A stretch of 64,000 nucleotides of DNA from Serratia marcescens (GCF_029846115.1 NZ_JARVZZ010000001.1:2790001-2854000); one strand, 5' to 3'. Shown: positions 25,088 through 34,733, counted from the stretch's first letter. Translations and numbers: made by a program. The notes: generated from the letters alone by a model not told the origin.

Positions 25088-26653
25088 TCATTCTTCTTCA
25101 TCGCCGATAAAATTGGCCTGGGGTAAACAGGTATAGGCGCCCCAGTAGTAAACCGCCAGCGCAATCACCGCCATGGTGAGGGTGTCCCACGGGTGGGCAA
25201 TGGCGCCGATGCCGCCGAAGCTGCTGAGGTAAGAGAGTGCGATCACCAGCGCATAGAAGACGATCAGCCACAGCGAGGACCAAATTTGCTGCCGAAGGCT
25301 AACGGCGTGGGTCGGCACCTGATTCTTGAACAGGATGTAGATGAAGAACATTAGGATCTGCAAGCCGAGCAGCCAGGAAACGGTATCCCAGCCGGACCAG
25401 AATACGATCAGCGCCGAAATGATAAACGACAGCGGGCCGAGTACGCAGAAAGCGCGCACCCGGAACGGACGCGGCATATCGGGCGCATTGCGCCGCAGCC
25501 CGGCGGCGGTGACCGGGGCGATGGCGTAGCTCAGCACCAGCGCGGCGGACACCACGCCGATCAGCTTTTCCCACGACGGGAACGGCAGCGTCCAGAATAC
25601 CGAGAGAGCGAAGGTCAGCCACAGCGCCGGGCGGGGAATGCCGGACTCGCCATCCACCCGGGTGAACAGTTTGAAGAAGGTGCCGGTGCGCGCCCAACCG
25701 TAGATCACGCGAGGCGTGGCGTTCATATAGATGTTGCCGGTGCCGCTCGGCGAAACGATCGCGTCGCTGACCACCAGAAATGCCAGCCACCCCATGCCCA
25801 GCGTGATGGCGATATCGCGAAACGGCAGGGAGAACTGTTGGCTGATGCCGGCCCAGCCGCCGCTCAGCATCTCACTGGGGATACTGCCGAGAAACGCTAT
25901 TTGCAGCAGCACATAGATGATGGTGGACAGCACCACCGACAGGATCAGCGCGATGGGAATGGTGCGCTGCGGCCTTTGCACCTCGCTGGCGACCGAAATG
26001 ATCGGCGTCAGGCCGAGGTAGGCGAAGATGATGCCACCGGCGGAAATGGCGGCCTCAACCCCGGCTGAACCGAAGGGGGCAAAGCCCTGGCTGTGCAGGT
26101 TTTCCGGTTTGAAAAAGCTGAACAACACCACGATCACCAGCAGCGGCACCAGAAACTTCAGCACGCTGATCAGGTTATTGGATTTAGCGAAGGTTTTGAC
26201 GCTGTAATAGTTGAGCGCGAAGAAAAAGCACAGCAGCGCCAGCTGCACCAGCCAGCCGATCGGCGTAGGGTCGCCGGAACCCGGCTGGCTGAGGAATGGG
26301 AACCAGGCGGCGGCGTATTGCCGGGCAGCGACGACTTCGATGGCAATCAGGCTGGAGAAGGCGATCAGCGTGATAAACCCCAGCAGATAACCCATCAGTT
26401 CGCCGTGCGAGAACACCGGATAGCGAATGATGCCGCCGGCGCGCGGCAGGGCGGCGCCCAGCTCGCAGTAGACGATGCCGAGCAGCAGCACCGCCAGGCC
26501 GCCGATCAGCCAGGAATAGATGCCGGCCGGGCCGGCGATGGAGGAGACATGGCTGGCGGCGAACAGCCAACCGGAGCCGAAGATGGCGCCCAGACCGATG
26601 AACGTCAGATCGGTGAGCGTAAGCTGCTTCTTGAATTTGCCTTGGGTTGTCAT
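25088..26653 (-). CDS. APC-family permease, probable hydroxyproline transporter
   Basis: A 521-residue transporter with about twelve helices. The start LTLTDLTFIGLGAIFGSGWLF carries the APC unwound-helix glycine motif. The length and C-terminal extension resemble aspartate:proton symporters of the AspT/YveA type. Its place inside the hydroxyproline operon suggests uptake of trans-4-hydroxy-L-proline; this is inference from context, since the substrate pocket cannot be read here. It is followed closely by the reductase gene. Confidence 0.8.
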   Translation of the reverse strand: MTTQGKFKKQLTLTDLTFIGLGAIFGSGWLFAASHVSSIAGPAGIYSWLIGGLAVLLLGIVYCELGAALPRAGGIIRYPVFSHGELMGYLLGFITLIAFSSLIAIEVVAARQYAAAWFPFLSQPGSGDPTPIGWLVQLALLCFFFALNYYSVKTFAKSNNLISVLKFLVPLLVIVVLFSFFKPENLHSQGFAPFGSAGVEAAISAGGIIFAYLGLTPIISVASEVQRPQRTIPIALILSVVLSTIIYVLLQIAFLGSIPSEMLSGGWAGISQQFSLPFRDIAITLGMGWLAFLVVSDAIVSPSGTGNIYMNATPRVIYGWARTGTFFKLFTRVDGESGIPRPALWLTFALSVFWTLPFPSWEKLIGVVSAALVLSYAIAPVTAAGLRRNAPDMPRPFRVRAFCVLGPLSFIISALIVFWSGWDTVSWLLGLQILMFFIYILFKNQVPTHAVSLRQQIWSSLWLIVFYALVIALSYLSSFGGIGAIAHPWDTLTMAVIALAVYYWGAYTCLPQANFIGDEEE

Positions 26654-26697
26654 GGTATTACCCTTTTGTTATTGAGTGGCAGGCAGATGCGGCCGGG

Positions 26698-28314
26698 CTA
26701 ATTTTGGGCAGGTGAAATCAGGGGATCTCGGGTGAAAACGCCGTTCACCAGCCGCAGCAGGTTGAGCGGGTTGGCGTCCTGCAGCGGTGGCGGCAACAGC
26801 GCCGCAGGGGTGTTTTGCAAACAGACCGGCCGCAGGAAACGTTCGATGGCCAACGTGCCGACCGAGGTGCCGCGTGCGTCGCTGGTCGCCGGGTAGGGGC
26901 CGCCGTGCACCATGGCGTCGCACACTTCTACCCCGGTCGGATACCCGTTGAACAGCACCCGACCGGCTTTGCGTGCCAACAGTGTCGTCAGCTCGGCAGC
27001 CGTATCGAGATCGCCGTCATCCGCCAGCAGCGTAGCGGTTAACTGACCTTGCAATGCCGCCAGCGCCGCATGCAGCTGCACTTCGCTATCTACAGCGACG
27101 AGGATGCTGGCCGGGCCGAAGACCTCCTGTTGCAGCAGCGGATCGGCCTGCAGCAGCAGTGCCTCCTCCGCTTGATACAGCTGTGCCGTCGCCCGATGAG
27201 GGGGCGTTTCACTGCGGCCCGCCAGACGGCGCATACCCGGGTGCGCATCGAGGGCTGCCAGCCCGTGACGGTAATGCTCCAGCGTACCGGTATTCAGCAT
27301 CGGCTGCGGCTCGGCGGCGTTGACCAAGGCGCTCATCGCTTCGGCCAGCCGATCGAAGGCGCCGCCGCGCAGCGCGACGATCACGCCGGGCTTGGTGCAG
27401 AACTGACCGCAACCGAGCGTAAAGGAAGAGACCAGTTCCTGCGCGATGTGCTGCCCGCGCCGCGCCAGCGCCTGTGGCAGGATCACGACCGGGTTGATGC
27501 TCGACATTTCGGCGAAGACCGGGATAGGTTGAGGGCGTTGCATCGCCAGATCGAAGAGCGCTCGACCGCCTTGCAGCGAGCCGGTGAATCCCACGGCCTG
27601 AATCGCCGGATGTTGTACCAGGTCGGCTCCCACGCGGTTGCCGAAGATCATGTTGAAGACGCCGGCAGGCATCCCCGTGCGTTTCCGGGCGCGCTCGATC
27701 GCCTGAGCGGTCAGCTCGGCGGTGATCATATGGCCGCTGTGCGCCTTGAACACGACCGGGCAGCCGGCGGCGAGCGCGGCGGCGGTATCGCCACCCGCGG
27801 TGGAGAACGCCAGCGGGAAGTTGCTGGCACCGAATACCGCCACCGGGCCGAGCGCCGTGCGGTATTGACGTAGATCGGGGCGCGGCTGGGGGGAGCGTTG
27901 CGGCAGCACGCAGTCGATGCGCACGCCCTCGACGTCGCCGCGCCGCAGTAGCGTAGCGAACAGCCGCATCTGGCCGCTGGTTCTGGCGCGTTCGCCGCTC
28001 AACCGCGCCGGCGGCAAGGCGGTTTCCTGCATGGCTAAGGCGAAGAAATCCTCATCCAACGCGTCTAACTCCTCGGCAATGGTGTCGAGAAATTTCGCGC
28101 GTTGTTCCGCGCTGAGCTGCGAATAAGGTGCAAAGGCCGCGGCGGCAGCTTCTGCGGCGGCGGCGGTTTCTGCCGCCGTGGCCTGGTGGAAGCGGTAGCC
28201 GGTCGGCTGACCGTCGTCGGCGCGCAGGCTGAGCAGCGCCGCTTCCCCTTCGGCGCGGCGTTGGCCGCCGATAAATTGTTGGCCGCTGATGGCGGCGTAG
28301 CGATCGTTGGGCAT
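26698..28314 (-). CDS. 2,5-dioxovalerate (alpha-ketoglutarate semialdehyde) dehydrogenase
   Basis: A 538-residue aldehyde dehydrogenase. Catalytic Cys306 lies in GCGQFC, the general base Glu269 in FAEMSSINP and the oxyanion Asn165 in GASNFP. Length and these motifs fit the type III KGSA dehydrogenases of hydroxyproline pathways. The product is 2-oxoglutarate, made with NAD(P)+. The start at 28314 (MPNDRYAAIS) follows GGGGGA. It lies between the deaminase and permease genes in one operon. Confidence 0.9.
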   Translation of the reverse strand: MPNDRYAAISGQQFIGGQRRAEGEAALLSLRADDGQPTGYRFHQATAAETAAAAEAAAAAFAPYSQLSAEQRAKFLDTIAEELDALDEDFFALAMQETALPPARLSGERARTSGQMRLFATLLRRGDVEGVRIDCVLPQRSPQPRPDLRQYRTALGPVAVFGASNFPLAFSTAGGDTAAALAAGCPVVFKAHSGHMITAELTAQAIERARKRTGMPAGVFNMIFGNRVGADLVQHPAIQAVGFTGSLQGGRALFDLAMQRPQPIPVFAEMSSINPVVILPQALARRGQHIAQELVSSFTLGCGQFCTKPGVIVALRGGAFDRLAEAMSALVNAAEPQPMLNTGTLEHYRHGLAALDAHPGMRRLAGRSETPPHRATAQLYQAEEALLLQADPLLQQEVFGPASILVAVDSEVQLHAALAALQGQLTATLLADDGDLDTAAELTTLLARKAGRVLFNGYPTGVEVCDAMVHGGPYPATSDARGTSVGTLAIERFLRPVCLQNTPAALLPPPLQDANPLNLLRLVNGVFTRDPLISPAQN

Positions 28315-28368
28315 CGGTTCCCCCGGTAGAGAAAGCATGACGCCCGGCATGGCCGGGCGGTGAAGGCG

Positions 28369-29289
28369 TTACAGGCCGACGTTCGGCAGCGCAGGGCGAG
28401 TGGCCAGCGCTTTATCGATCACGGCATTGATCTCGGTGAGCGTCTCGCCCTGCAGCGCCAGGCGCGGCGGACGAGTGACGGCGCTGCCGCGGCCGACCCG
28501 CTGTTCGCAGAGTTTGATGCACTGCACCAGATCGGGGCGGGCATCGAGGTGCAGCAGTGGCATAAACCAGCTGTACAGCGCCAACGCTTCCTCATAGCGT
28601 TTTTCCTTCGCCAGCCGGAATAGCGTTTCTCCTTCGCGCGGGAAAGCATTCGACATGCCGGAGATCCAGCCTTGCGCGCCGACGGCGATGCTTTCCAGCA
28701 CCACATCGTCCAACCCGGCGAACAGCACGAAGCGATCGCCGACTTCGTTGCGCAGGTCGATAAAGCGGCGGGTGTCGCCCGACGAGTCTTTGAAACACAC
28801 GATGTTCTCGCAGTCGACCAGCGAGGTCAGAATGTCTGGCGTGACGTCATTTTTGTAAATGGGAGGGTTGTTGTAGACCATGATCGGCAGATCGGTCGCG
28901 CCGGCGACGCTGCGGAAATGCGCGGCGGTTTCGTGCGGTTTGGCGGAGTAGACCAGCGCCGGCATCACCATAATCCCGTCGACGCCGGCCTTTTGCGCTT
29001 CACGCGCCATGTTCTGCGCGAAGGCGGTGGTGAACTCGGCGATGCCGGCGATCACCGGCACTTTACCGTCGGCGGCGTCTCTCGCCACTTCGATCACCGC
29101 CAGCTTCTCTTGCACCGTCATCGAGGTGTTTTCACCGACGGTGCCGCACACCACCAGGCCGGAGACGCCGTCGCGTACCAGGTTTTTGATCACCGTATGG
29201 GTGGCGTCGAGGTCCAAAGAGAAATCGTTGCGGAACTGGGTCGTCACCGCCGGGAATACGCCGCTCCAGCTTATGGCTTTATGGCTCAT
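28369..29289 (-). CDS. lhpC: 1-pyrroline-4-hydroxy-2-carboxylate deaminase (DapA family)
   Basis: A 306-residue TIM-barrel lyase of the dihydrodipicolinate synthase family. The Schiff-base Lys167 is in IVCFKDSSGD and the catalytic Tyr is in VYNNPP (139). VCGTVGEN replaces the usual GTTGE loop. With the neighbouring epimerase and KGSA dehydrogenase, the expected reaction is deamination and dehydration of delta1-pyrroline-4-hydroxy-2-carboxylate to alpha-ketoglutarate semialdehyde. It is the first enzyme gene of the leftward arm. Confidence 0.88.
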   Translation of the reverse strand: MSHKAISWSGVFPAVTTQFRNDFSLDLDATHTVIKNLVRDGVSGLVVCGTVGENTSMTVQEKLAVIEVARDAADGKVPVIAGIAEFTTAFAQNMAREAQKAGVDGIMVMPALVYSAKPHETAAHFRSVAGATDLPIMVYNNPPIYKNDVTPDILTSLVDCENIVCFKDSSGDTRRFIDLRNEVGDRFVLFAGLDDVVLESIAVGAQGWISGMSNAFPREGETLFRLAKEKRYEEALALYSWFMPLLHLDARPDLVQCIKLCEQRVGRGSAVTRPPRLALQGETLTEINAVIDKALATRPALPNVGL

Positions 29290-29498
29290 CGTGTTTGTCC
29301 TGTCGTCCGAAAGTGTTAATGAAAAGTGAATCTTTGGTAAGGCTCACCGACAGATTGACCGGTATTGCGTGGGGAGGCTTGACGCTTTTCACCGATTGCC
29401 GCGACGAAATTGGCACAATGGCGCCGAAAAGCGGACGTGAAAAAACCGGGCGCTGGTGCACCGTGAAAAGAGGGGGCTTAACCAGATAAATCAGCGCA

Positions 29499-30353
29499 TT
29501 AAGCGGAAAGCGTCAGGCGGAAATCGCGCGGCGTAGAGCCGGTCATCGCTTTGAATTGACGGCTGAATGCGCTGTGATCGGTGTAGCCGCACAGCAGCGC
29601 GATGTCGGTGATCGGCAGATCGCCGGCCAGCAGTTCCGTGGCTTTTTCCAGCCGCACTTTATGGATCATCTGCCGTGGGGTGAGGTGGAAGATACGTTTG
29701 CAGTAGCGTTCGATCTGCGCCACCGACAACCCGGTCAGCGCCGTCAGCTCTTCAAGCGCGATCGGTCGGGCATAGTGGCGGCGGATGTGCACGTCGATCG
29801 CCGCCAGCCGTTGGTAGGCCGGGTGATTGGCCCTGGCCTCCTGCAGATCGTGAGAAATACCCGCCATACCGATGATTTTTCCCTGCGCGTCATACAGCGC
29901 CAGCTTTTGCGTCAGGCACCAGCCGGTTTCTCGGCCATTGTACAGGTGCATCTCCAGCTGATCCTGGATCAGCACGCCGTGGCGCAATACCCGCAGATCC
30001 TGCTCGGTGTAGCCGGATCCAAGCTGAGCGGGAAAAACGTCGGCGGAGGTCTTGCCCAGCAGCGGCGTGACGGTTTTGAAACCGCAGCGCCTGGCCAGCG
30101 TCAGGTTGGCCAGCAGGTAGCGAGCCTGGGCGTCTTTGATAAAGAACACCACGTTGGGAATCGCGTTCAGCAGCGGCGCGATCAGCGCCAGCGTATTCAG
30201 CAGATCGTGCAGGTTATTCGGGCGCTGCTGCGCCAGTCCGTCGCACAGGCGCGACAGATGTTCGACGGCAAAAACGTCCTCTTGCTCCGGCAGTCCCACA
30301 AGCGAAGGCGGCGAGAGAGAAACCGGAGGCTGATAGTCTGAAGTGGATCGCAT
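29499..30353 (-). CDS. AraC-family regulator with PAS-like sensor, probable hydroxyproline regulator
   Basis: 284 residues. A PAS-like domain (about residues 60-170: AIPNVVFFIKDAQARYLLANL, then MAGISHDLQEA) is followed by an AraC DNA-binding domain (residues 185-280) with LTGLSVAQIERYCKRIF and DIALLCGYTDHSAFSRQF. It lies in the divergent centre of the hydroxyproline cluster and should activate one or both arms in response to a pathway compound. The start at 30353 has AGGGA 6 bases upstream; 30416 is an in-frame alternative. Confidence 0.88.
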   Translation of the reverse strand: MRSTSDYQPPVSLSPPSLVGLPEQEDVFAVEHLSRLCDGLAQQRPNNLHDLLNTLALIAPLLNAIPNVVFFIKDAQARYLLANLTLARRCGFKTVTPLLGKTSADVFPAQLGSGYTEQDLRVLRHGVLIQDQLEMHLYNGRETGWCLTQKLALYDAQGKIIGMAGISHDLQEARANHPAYQRLAAIDVHIRRHYARPIALEELTALTGLSVAQIERYCKRIFHLTPRQMIHKVRLEKATELLAGDLPITDIALLCGYTDHSAFSRQFKAMTGSTPRDFRLTLSA

Positions 30354-30742
30354 AACAGTCCCTTTTCGGTCGTTAGCCGGAAAAACAGGCGGGCCAGGTT
30401 GGCGCTTTCGCATCAATATTAACTTTTATGTAACGAAGCAAGCGCTATTTCCGGCCGGCTGCCAAATATGCGGATTGCCGCATACTTTTGCCGGGCGGAG
30501 TTTGGCAGTTGCTTGAAAACTGCGGGGTTTCTCGCTACACAAAGGTTTAGCATGAAAATAACAATATGATAAATAAGTCATTGTTATGGCATTCGCTAAG
30601 CACATACCCGCGACGCGTCAGGCCTGACTTTTGTCACTGTGCTGATTTCTTCATTCGCCGCGCCGAAACGCATCAAGCCGTTATGCTCACATTCGTTCAG
30701 GCTAATGCCATTGGTAACATCTCATTAACTCAGGAGACGCCG
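30354..30742. promoter_or_regulatory. Divergent control region of the hydroxyproline cluster
   Basis: This 389-base gap lies between the regulator and epimerase genes. It contains the perfect inverted repeat ATAACAAT (30558-30565) and ATTGTTAT (30580-30587), spaced 22 bases centre to centre, or about two helical turns. That spacing suits an AraC-type dimer or a pair of sites. An open frame covering it in line with the epimerase has no family match, so I treat it as non-coding. Confidence 0.55.
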
Positions 30743-31690
30743 ATGGCACTTTCTGCGCATATCACCGCTTTGCGGGCGATCGATTCTCATACCGGCGGAG
30801 AGCCGACCCGTCTGATCGTGGAAGGTTTTCCCGATCTCGGCGAGGGCAGCATGGCGGAACGGCGGGCGTGTTTCGCGCAACATTATGACGATTGGCGCTG
30901 CGCGGTGATGCTCGAACCGCGCGGCAATGACGTGCTGGTGGGGGCGTTGCTGTGTCGCCCCTGTTCGCCACAGGCCACCGCTGGGGTGATCTTCTTTAAC
31001 AACAGCGGCTATCTGGGCATGTGCGGGCACGGCACTATCGGGCTGATTGCTTCGCTGGCGCACCTGGGGCGCATCCACGCCGGTCGCCATCTGATCGAGA
31101 CCCCGGTCGGCCCGGTAAACGCCACGCTGCATGACGACGGCAGCGTCACGGTAGAGAACGTGGCGGCTTATCGTTACCGCCGCCAGGTGCGGCTTGAGGT
31201 TGCGGGTTACGGACCGGTGACGGGTGACATCGCCTGGGGCGGTAACTGGTTCTTCCTGATCGGTGAGTCGCCGTTGCCCATCGATAAACAAAATCTGGAG
31301 GCATTGACCGCGTTCTCCTGGGCGGTGCGGCAGGCGTTGGATCAGGCGGGCATCCGCGGTGAAGACGGCGGGGTGATAGACCATATCGAACTGTTCGGTG
31401 ACGATCCGCAGGCCGACAGCCGCAGCTTCGTGCTGTGCCCCGGCAAAGCCTATGACCGTTCTCCGTGCGGCACCGGCACCAGCGCCAAACTGGCGTGCCT
31501 GGCGGCGGACGACAAGCTGCCGCCGGACACGCAGTGGCGGCAGGCCAGCGTGATCGGCAGCGAATTTCAGGCCTACTATCACCGGAATGGCGATCGCATT
31601 ACCCCCTTTATTCGCGGGCAGGCCTATGTGTGCGCCGATAGCCAACTGCTGCTCGACGAACGCGATCCCTTTGTTTGGGGAATACGCTGA
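30743..31690 (+). CDS. lhpA: 4-hydroxyproline 2-epimerase (proline racemase family)
   Basis: A 315-residue cofactor-free epimerase. Both catalytic cysteines are present: Cys94 in GMCGHGTIG and Cys242 in [10 protein letters not shown]. That rules out the trans-3-hydroxyproline dehydratase branch, where the first is Ser or Thr. [13 protein letters not shown] is the family start. It converts trans-4-hydroxy-L-proline to cis-4-hydroxy-D-proline. The ATG at 30743 follows AGGAG at 7 bases. It overlaps the next gene by one base and opens the rightward operon. Confidence 0.93.
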   Translation: MALSAHITALRAIDSHTGGEPTRLIVEGFPDLGEGSMAERRACFAQHYDDWRCAVMLEPRGNDVLVGALLCRPCSPQATAGVIFFNNSGYLGMCGHGTIGLIASLAHLGRIHAGRHLIETPVGPVNATLHDDGSVTVENVAAYRYRRQVRLEVAGYGPVTGDIAWGGNWFFLIGESPLPIDKQNLEALTAFSWAVRQALDQAGIRGEDGGVIDHIELFGDDPQADSRSFVLCPGKAYDRSPCGTGTSAKLACLAADDKLPPDTQWRQASVIGSEFQAYYHRNGDRITPFIRGQAYVCADSQLLLDERDPFVWGIR

Positions 31691-32814
31691 TGGGCGCCGA
31701 GCGGGGAGCTGATGTCATCGTGATCGGCGCCGGCATCATCGGCGCTGCCTGTGCCTGGCGGCTGGCGCGGGAAGGGTATCGTGTTTCGGTAGTGGACGAT
31801 CGCCGCGCCGGCGCCACCGCCGCTGGCATGGGGCATCTGGTGTGCATGGACGACAATCCGGCCGAGCTGGCGTTGAGCGCTTATTCGCTGCGGTTATGGC
31901 GTGAAGTGACGGGGCGCATGCCGCAAGCGTGTGCCTGGCGCGGCTGCGGAACGCTATGGCTGGCGGATAAAGCGGATGAAATGGTCATCGCCGAGCAAAA
32001 GCGGACGCGGCTGGCGGAGCAGGGCGTGGCTGCGGAGCTGCTGACGGCGGAGCAGATCGCCGCGATGGAGCCGATGCTGCGGCACGGCCTGGCCGGTGGG
32101 TTGCGGGTGCCGGGCGACGGCATTCTGTATGCGCCGCTCGCGGCTCGCTGGCTGTTGGCCGACGGTGGTGCGGCGATCGACGTGGTGCATGGCGAGGCGG
32201 CAGTGCTGGATGAAGGGGCAGTGCGGCTGGTGGACGGCAGGCACCTGGCTGCGCCGCGGGTAGTCCTGGCCTGCGGCCTTAGGGCCAATAGCCTATTGCC
32301 GCAGACTTTGCTTCACGCCAAGAAGGGCCATCTGGCGATTACCGATCGCTACCCGCCTCGGGTGCGTCATCAGTTGGTGGAGCTGGGATATGGCGCCAGC
32401 GCGCATGCCAGCGACGGCACGTCGGTGGCATTCAATGTACAGGCGCGGCCCACCGGGCAATGGCTGATCGGTTCTTCCCGCCAGTTCGACGCCGTCGATT
32501 CGGCGTTGGACATGCCGCTGTTGGCGGCAATGCTCACGCGTGCGCAGCATTTCTTGCCCGCATTAGCGCAGATGAACATCATTCGCTGCTGGACCGGGCT
32601 GCGCGCCGCCTCTGCTGACGGGCTGCCGCTGTTAGGCGCGCATCCGCAGCATTCCTGGCTGTGGCTGGCGCTGGGGCACGAGGGATTGGGCGTCACGACT
32701 GCCCTCGGCAGCGCCGCGCTGATTACTGCGCAGATCGGCCGGCAAACGCCGGAAATTGACGTTTCCCCGTATTTGGCGGCGCGGGTGTTAGCCGCCAAGG
32801 AGCTGCCTGTATGA
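31690..32814 (+). CDS. D-hydroxyproline dehydrogenase, FAD catalytic subunit (DAO family)
   Basis: A 374-residue FAD-dependent amine oxidase. The Rossmann motif VIGAGIIGAACAWRL is at residues 10-24. The C-terminal GLRAASADGLPLLG and LGHEGLGVTTALGSA are typical of the DadA/glycine-oxidase type and of HcnC. With the two following genes it should form a three-subunit enzyme oxidising cis-4-hydroxy-D-proline to delta1-pyrroline-4-hydroxy-2-carboxylate. The start overlaps the epimerase stop and its own stop overlaps the next start, showing tight coupling. Confidence 0.87.
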   Translation: MGAERGADVIVIGAGIIGAACAWRLAREGYRVSVVDDRRAGATAAGMGHLVCMDDNPAELALSAYSLRLWREVTGRMPQACAWRGCGTLWLADKADEMVIAEQKRTRLAEQGVAAELLTAEQIAAMEPMLRHGLAGGLRVPGDGILYAPLAARWLLADGGAAIDVVHGEAAVLDEGAVRLVDGRHLAAPRVVLACGLRANSLLPQTLLHAKKGHLAITDRYPPRVRHQLVELGYGASAHASDGTSVAFNVQARPTGQWLIGSSRQFDAVDSALDMPLLAAMLTRAQHFLPALAQMNIIRCWTGLRAASADGLPLLGAHPQHSWLWLALGHEGLGVTTALGSAALITAQIGRQTPEIDVSPYLAARVLAAKELPV

Positions 32815-33071
32815 ATGAAAGACAAAATACGCTCTCGTTGAGTATCGATGGAGAGCACCGGCGGGTACCGGTTGGGCTCAGCGTTGCTGCGGCACTCAGC
32901 CTGTGCGGTGACGATCGTTGTCGGTTATCTGTTTCACACCAACCGCGCGCCCCCTTTTGCGGCATGGGCGTTTGTCAGGAGTGCCGGGTGACCATTAACG
33001 GTCTGCGTCGCCTGGCGTGCCAAACGCTGTGCCAAGCCGGCATGCGCATTGAGAGGAGCGATGATGAGTAA
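32811..33071 (+). CDS. D-hydroxyproline dehydrogenase, [2Fe-2S] small subunit
   Basis: An 86-residue ferredoxin-like protein of the HcnA/Fer2_4 type. The cluster ligands are Cys50, Cys55, Cys58 and Cys70 (C-x4-C-x2-C-x11-C). It should pass electrons between the flavin subunits encoded on each side. It overlaps the previous gene by four bases (ATGA) and the next by eight, so all three subunits are translated together. Confidence 0.88.
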   Translation: MNERQNTLSLSIDGEHRRVPVGLSVAAALSLCGDDRCRLSVSHQPRAPFCGMGVCQECRVTINGLRRLACQTLCQAGMRIERSDDE

Positions 33072-34332
33072 CTTCAATTGTGAGGTGCTGATCGTCGGTG
33101 CCGGTCCGGCCGGCCAGGCGGCGGCGCTGGCCGCGGCGGAAAGTGGTGGCCAGGTGCGAATGATTGATGATAATCCGCATCCCGGTGGGCAAATCTGGCG
33201 CGATGGACCGCAGGTGGCGTTGCCTGAAACGGCGAACCGCTATCGGCAGGCGGTGGCGACGAGGGAAAATATTGCGCTGCAGTCCGGCTGCAAGCTGGTG
33301 GCGCAGTGTGGCGCTAACCGATTGGCCTATGAAGACGCCGAAGGCTGCGGCGTGATTCGCTATCAGAAGCTGATTTTATGCAATGGCGCGCGTGAACTGT
33401 TGTTGCCGTTTCCCGGCTGGACGCTGCCGGGGGTGACCGGCGCCGGTGGTCTACAGGCGCAAATCAAGCAGGGGTTGGCGATCCGCGGCGAGCGAGTGGT
33501 GATAGCCGGCAGTGGTCCGCTGCTGTTGGCGGTGGCGGACAGCGTGAAACAGGCCGGCGGTGAGGTGGTGCTGGTGGCTGAGCAGGCGCCGCTTTGGCGG
33601 TTGGCGGCGTTTGCCGGCGGCCTGTGGCGCTGGCCAGCCAAGCTGCGTCAGGCGTTTTCTCTGATGCCGCATCGTTATCGTGCCGGTAACCGGGTGCTGG
33701 CGGCGTTGGGGCAAGAACGTTTAACCTCGGTGCACGTCAATAACGGCGGGCGGCAAAGAACGATCGCCTGTGACCGGTTAGCCTGCGGTTTTGGTCTGGT
33801 GGCGAACATTGAGTTGGCGATGCTGCTGGGGTGCCGGATAGAACACGACGCCGTAGCGGTGGATCATTTTCAGCAAACCAGCCAGGCGCAAATTTATGCC
33901 GCCGGGGAGTGTACCGGCATTGGCGGCAGTGAATTGGCGCTCACCGAAGGCGCCATTGCCGGTTATGCTGCCACCGGGCAGCGGGAAAAGGCAGAGCGCA
34001 TGGTGGCGCAGCGGCGGCGGTGGCGGCGTTTCGCCACGGCGACGGCAAGTACCTTTGCTCTCGATGAGCGCTTGAATTCGCTGGCCAAACCGCAAACGTT
34101 ACTGTGCCGCTGCGAAGACGTTACGTTGGAACAGGTACGCCATCAGCCGGATTGGAACTCGGCTAAACTGAGCAGCCGATGTGGTATGGGAGCATGCCAG
34201 GGAAAAATCTGTGCGGCGGCGGCGAGGCAGCTTTTGGGCTGGTCTTTACCGTCGCCGCGTGTGCCTTTAACGCCGGTCAGGACAGAAACGCTGGTTGCAC
34301 TGGGGCTGAACCGATGTGATGACGACGGTTGA
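33064..34332 (+). CDS. D-hydroxyproline dehydrogenase, NAD(P)/FAD subunit with BFD-like domain
   Basis: A 422-residue pyridine-nucleotide-disulfide-type oxidoreductase. The N-terminal FAD motif is VLIVGAGPAGQAAALAA. A second dinucleotide motif is VVIAGSGPLLLAVADSV. A C-terminal BFD-like [2Fe-2S] domain has Cys348, Cys350, Cys373 and Cys378 (LCRCED and CGMGACQGKIC). It resembles HcnB and the alpha subunit of D-hydroxyproline dehydrogenase. ATGs at 33061 and 33064 compete; 33064 has the better 5-base spacing from AGGAG. It is the last gene of the rightward arm. Confidence 0.87.
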   Translation: MSNFNCEVLIVGAGPAGQAAALAAAESGGQVRMIDDNPHPGGQIWRDGPQVALPETANRYRQAVATRENIALQSGCKLVAQCGANRLAYEDAEGCGVIRYQKLILCNGARELLLPFPGWTLPGVTGAGGLQAQIKQGLAIRGERVVIAGSGPLLLAVADSVKQAGGEVVLVAEQAPLWRLAAFAGGLWRWPAKLRQAFSLMPHRYRAGNRVLAALGQERLTSVHVNNGGRQRTIACDRLACGFGLVANIELAMLLGCRIEHDAVAVDHFQQTSQAQIYAAGECTGIGGSELALTEGAIAGYAATGQREKAERMVAQRRRWRRFATATASTFALDERLNSLAKPQTLLCRCEDVTLEQVRHQPDWNSAKLSSRCGMGACQGKICAAAARQLLGWSLPSPRVPLTPVRTETLVALGLNRCDDDG

Positions 34333-34373
34333 ATGGGTTAGCGGCATTTCGCCCCCAGGCAAATGCCGCCACA

Positions 34374-34733
34374 TCACCATTGCGGCCAATAGTAGGTTTT
34401 CTCTCGCCAGCCTTTGCCGTACATACAGGCTTCGATGATGGCGTCCCGGGCGGACTGATTGCGATCGGTCTGCACTGTTTTAATCGACGGCTCCTTGTCG
34501 TAGCGGTATCCCGATGGACAATCTTTCTTATTCTTCTCGCAAGGCATGTATTTGTTTTCGTAGCTGAACTCCACGTCCCGCACTACGTCCGGCGGAAAAC
34601 GATCGTATCCGCGGCTACGGCATTCGGCATATTCGGCATCCCGGGTACTCTCAACCGCGCCGGGCCTTTCCCATTGAGTGCAGGCGGTCAACATCAATAA
34701 CGGCAAAACAATCAAACAACGGCAATTCTTCAT
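34374..34733 (-). CDS. Hypothetical lipoprotein, 119 aa
   Basis: The signal peptide ends with the lipobox LTAC, so Cys18 would be acylated and the protein anchored in the outer or inner membrane. The mature part has five further cysteines (e.g. AECRSRGYDRF, MPCEKNKKDCPSG, IEACMYGKGW), suggesting disulfides in the periplasm. Family and role are not recognised. It converges with the end of the hydroxyproline operon. Confidence 0.7.
   Translation of the reverse strand: MKNCRCLIVLPLLMLTACTQWERPGAVESTRDAEYAECRSRGYDRFPPDVVRDVEFSYENKYMPCEKNKKDCPSGYRYDKEPSIKTVQTDRNQSARDAIIEACMYGKGWREKTYYWPQW

Noticed and set aside
29401..29440. Sigma-54 promoter suggested by TGGCAC near 29411
   Set aside because: The matching TTGC element at the required spacing is absent.
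30566..30742. N-terminal extension of the 4-hydroxyproline epimerase
   Set aside because: The family starts at [19 protein letters not shown] with AGGAG before it; the upstream frame runs through the regulatory gap.
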